The notes under the pieces were generated by a model that saw only the letters and a program-made list of their open reading frames with translations, was not told the origin of the DNA and did no database searches. DNA of 64,000 nucleotides from Magnetococcales bacterium (GTDB lineage Bacteria; Pseudomonadota; Magnetococcia; Magnetococcales; Magnetaquicoccaceae). Both the position numbers and the translations under genes were made by a program. The DNA lies in contig JAANAU010000013.1 of NCBI GenBank assembly GCA_011089965.1, forward strand, positions 1 to 64,000, given 5' to 3'. Shown piece after piece: positions 63,979-64,000 of the stretch; the stretch's first letter is position 1, and each line of letters opens with the position of its first letter.

Positions 63979-64000
63979 CGTTCACTCCACTTTTCCAGCC

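Overview
The window is GC-rich chromosomal DNA of a motile Gram-negative proteobacterium. It carries lateral (FlhF/FlhG/FliA-type) flagellar control genes, a PomA/PomB-like stator, an ISC iron-sulfur branch, a phasin, a [NiFe]-hydrogenase maturation operon, many membrane-bound signalling proteins and periplasmic c-type cytochrome and Cache proteins. This mix resembles deep-branching alpha/Magnetococcales-like lineages, but no 16S rRNA or magnetosome (mam) gene is present, so the assignment is inference only.

Layout. 1-4.7 kb is a worn accessory strip: an FMN-binding PNPOx-like gene, the 3' part of a large serine recombinase with its small HTH partner, an outer-membrane-protein remnant with an in-frame stop, an Rpn-type nuclease and a P4-type integrase cut off before its catalytic domain. 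4.7-7.3 kb holds moaD-mobB-macrodomain, a small cytochrome c with an unusual CX3CH site and a PanE-like reductase. 7.3-9.6 kb is motA-motB plus two small membrane proteins. 10-13.6 kb has a hemerythrin-PAS-PAS hybrid kinase and a higBA pair. 14-18.4 kb has tRNA-Lys, hscA-fdx-iscX, a Cache protein, a phasin with a PhaR-like operator, tRNA-Ser and tRNA-Ile. 18.6-20.8 kb has an old-yellow enzyme and a response-regulator/kinase.

21.4-27.3 kb is the most unusual operon: a PPP-family phosphatase, a FimV-core LysM-like membrane protein, a translationally coupled membrane coiled-coil protein, a divergent actin-like ATPase, an MtfA-type peptidase and cysM. I propose it as a candidate polar-scaffold/cytoskeletal module. 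27.3-33 kb has a Kef-type antiporter, glnS, a coiled-coil protein, an FlhB-C-terminal-like protein and a CorA/ZntB homologue. 33.2-39.7 kb carries a pilin-like protein, a hairpin repeat array, three MgtE paralogues (one with a duplicated N domain) and a second CorA/ZntB. With the first CorA this makes five divalent-cation channel genes in 8 kb.

40.4-53 kb: a tandem UspA protein, then a long minus-strand run. Read in transcription order it is DUF3124, two half-length DUF1538 membrane proteins, a P-II protein with a non-canonical T-loop, an OmpR-type regulator and its kinase, then flhA-flhF-flhG-fliA-DUF2802-fliK-like. The P-II and DUF1538 genes look like a nucleotide-sensing transporter with its own two-component system. 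53.2-58.5 kb is sulfur metabolism and signalling: metX, a TusE/DsrC-like protein, a GAF-GGDEF diguanylate cyclase and cysB. 58.6-64 kb is hypCDEAB, which continues without a gap into a membrane histidine kinase and a receiver-only regulator. The hydrogenase structural genes would lie beyond the right edge.
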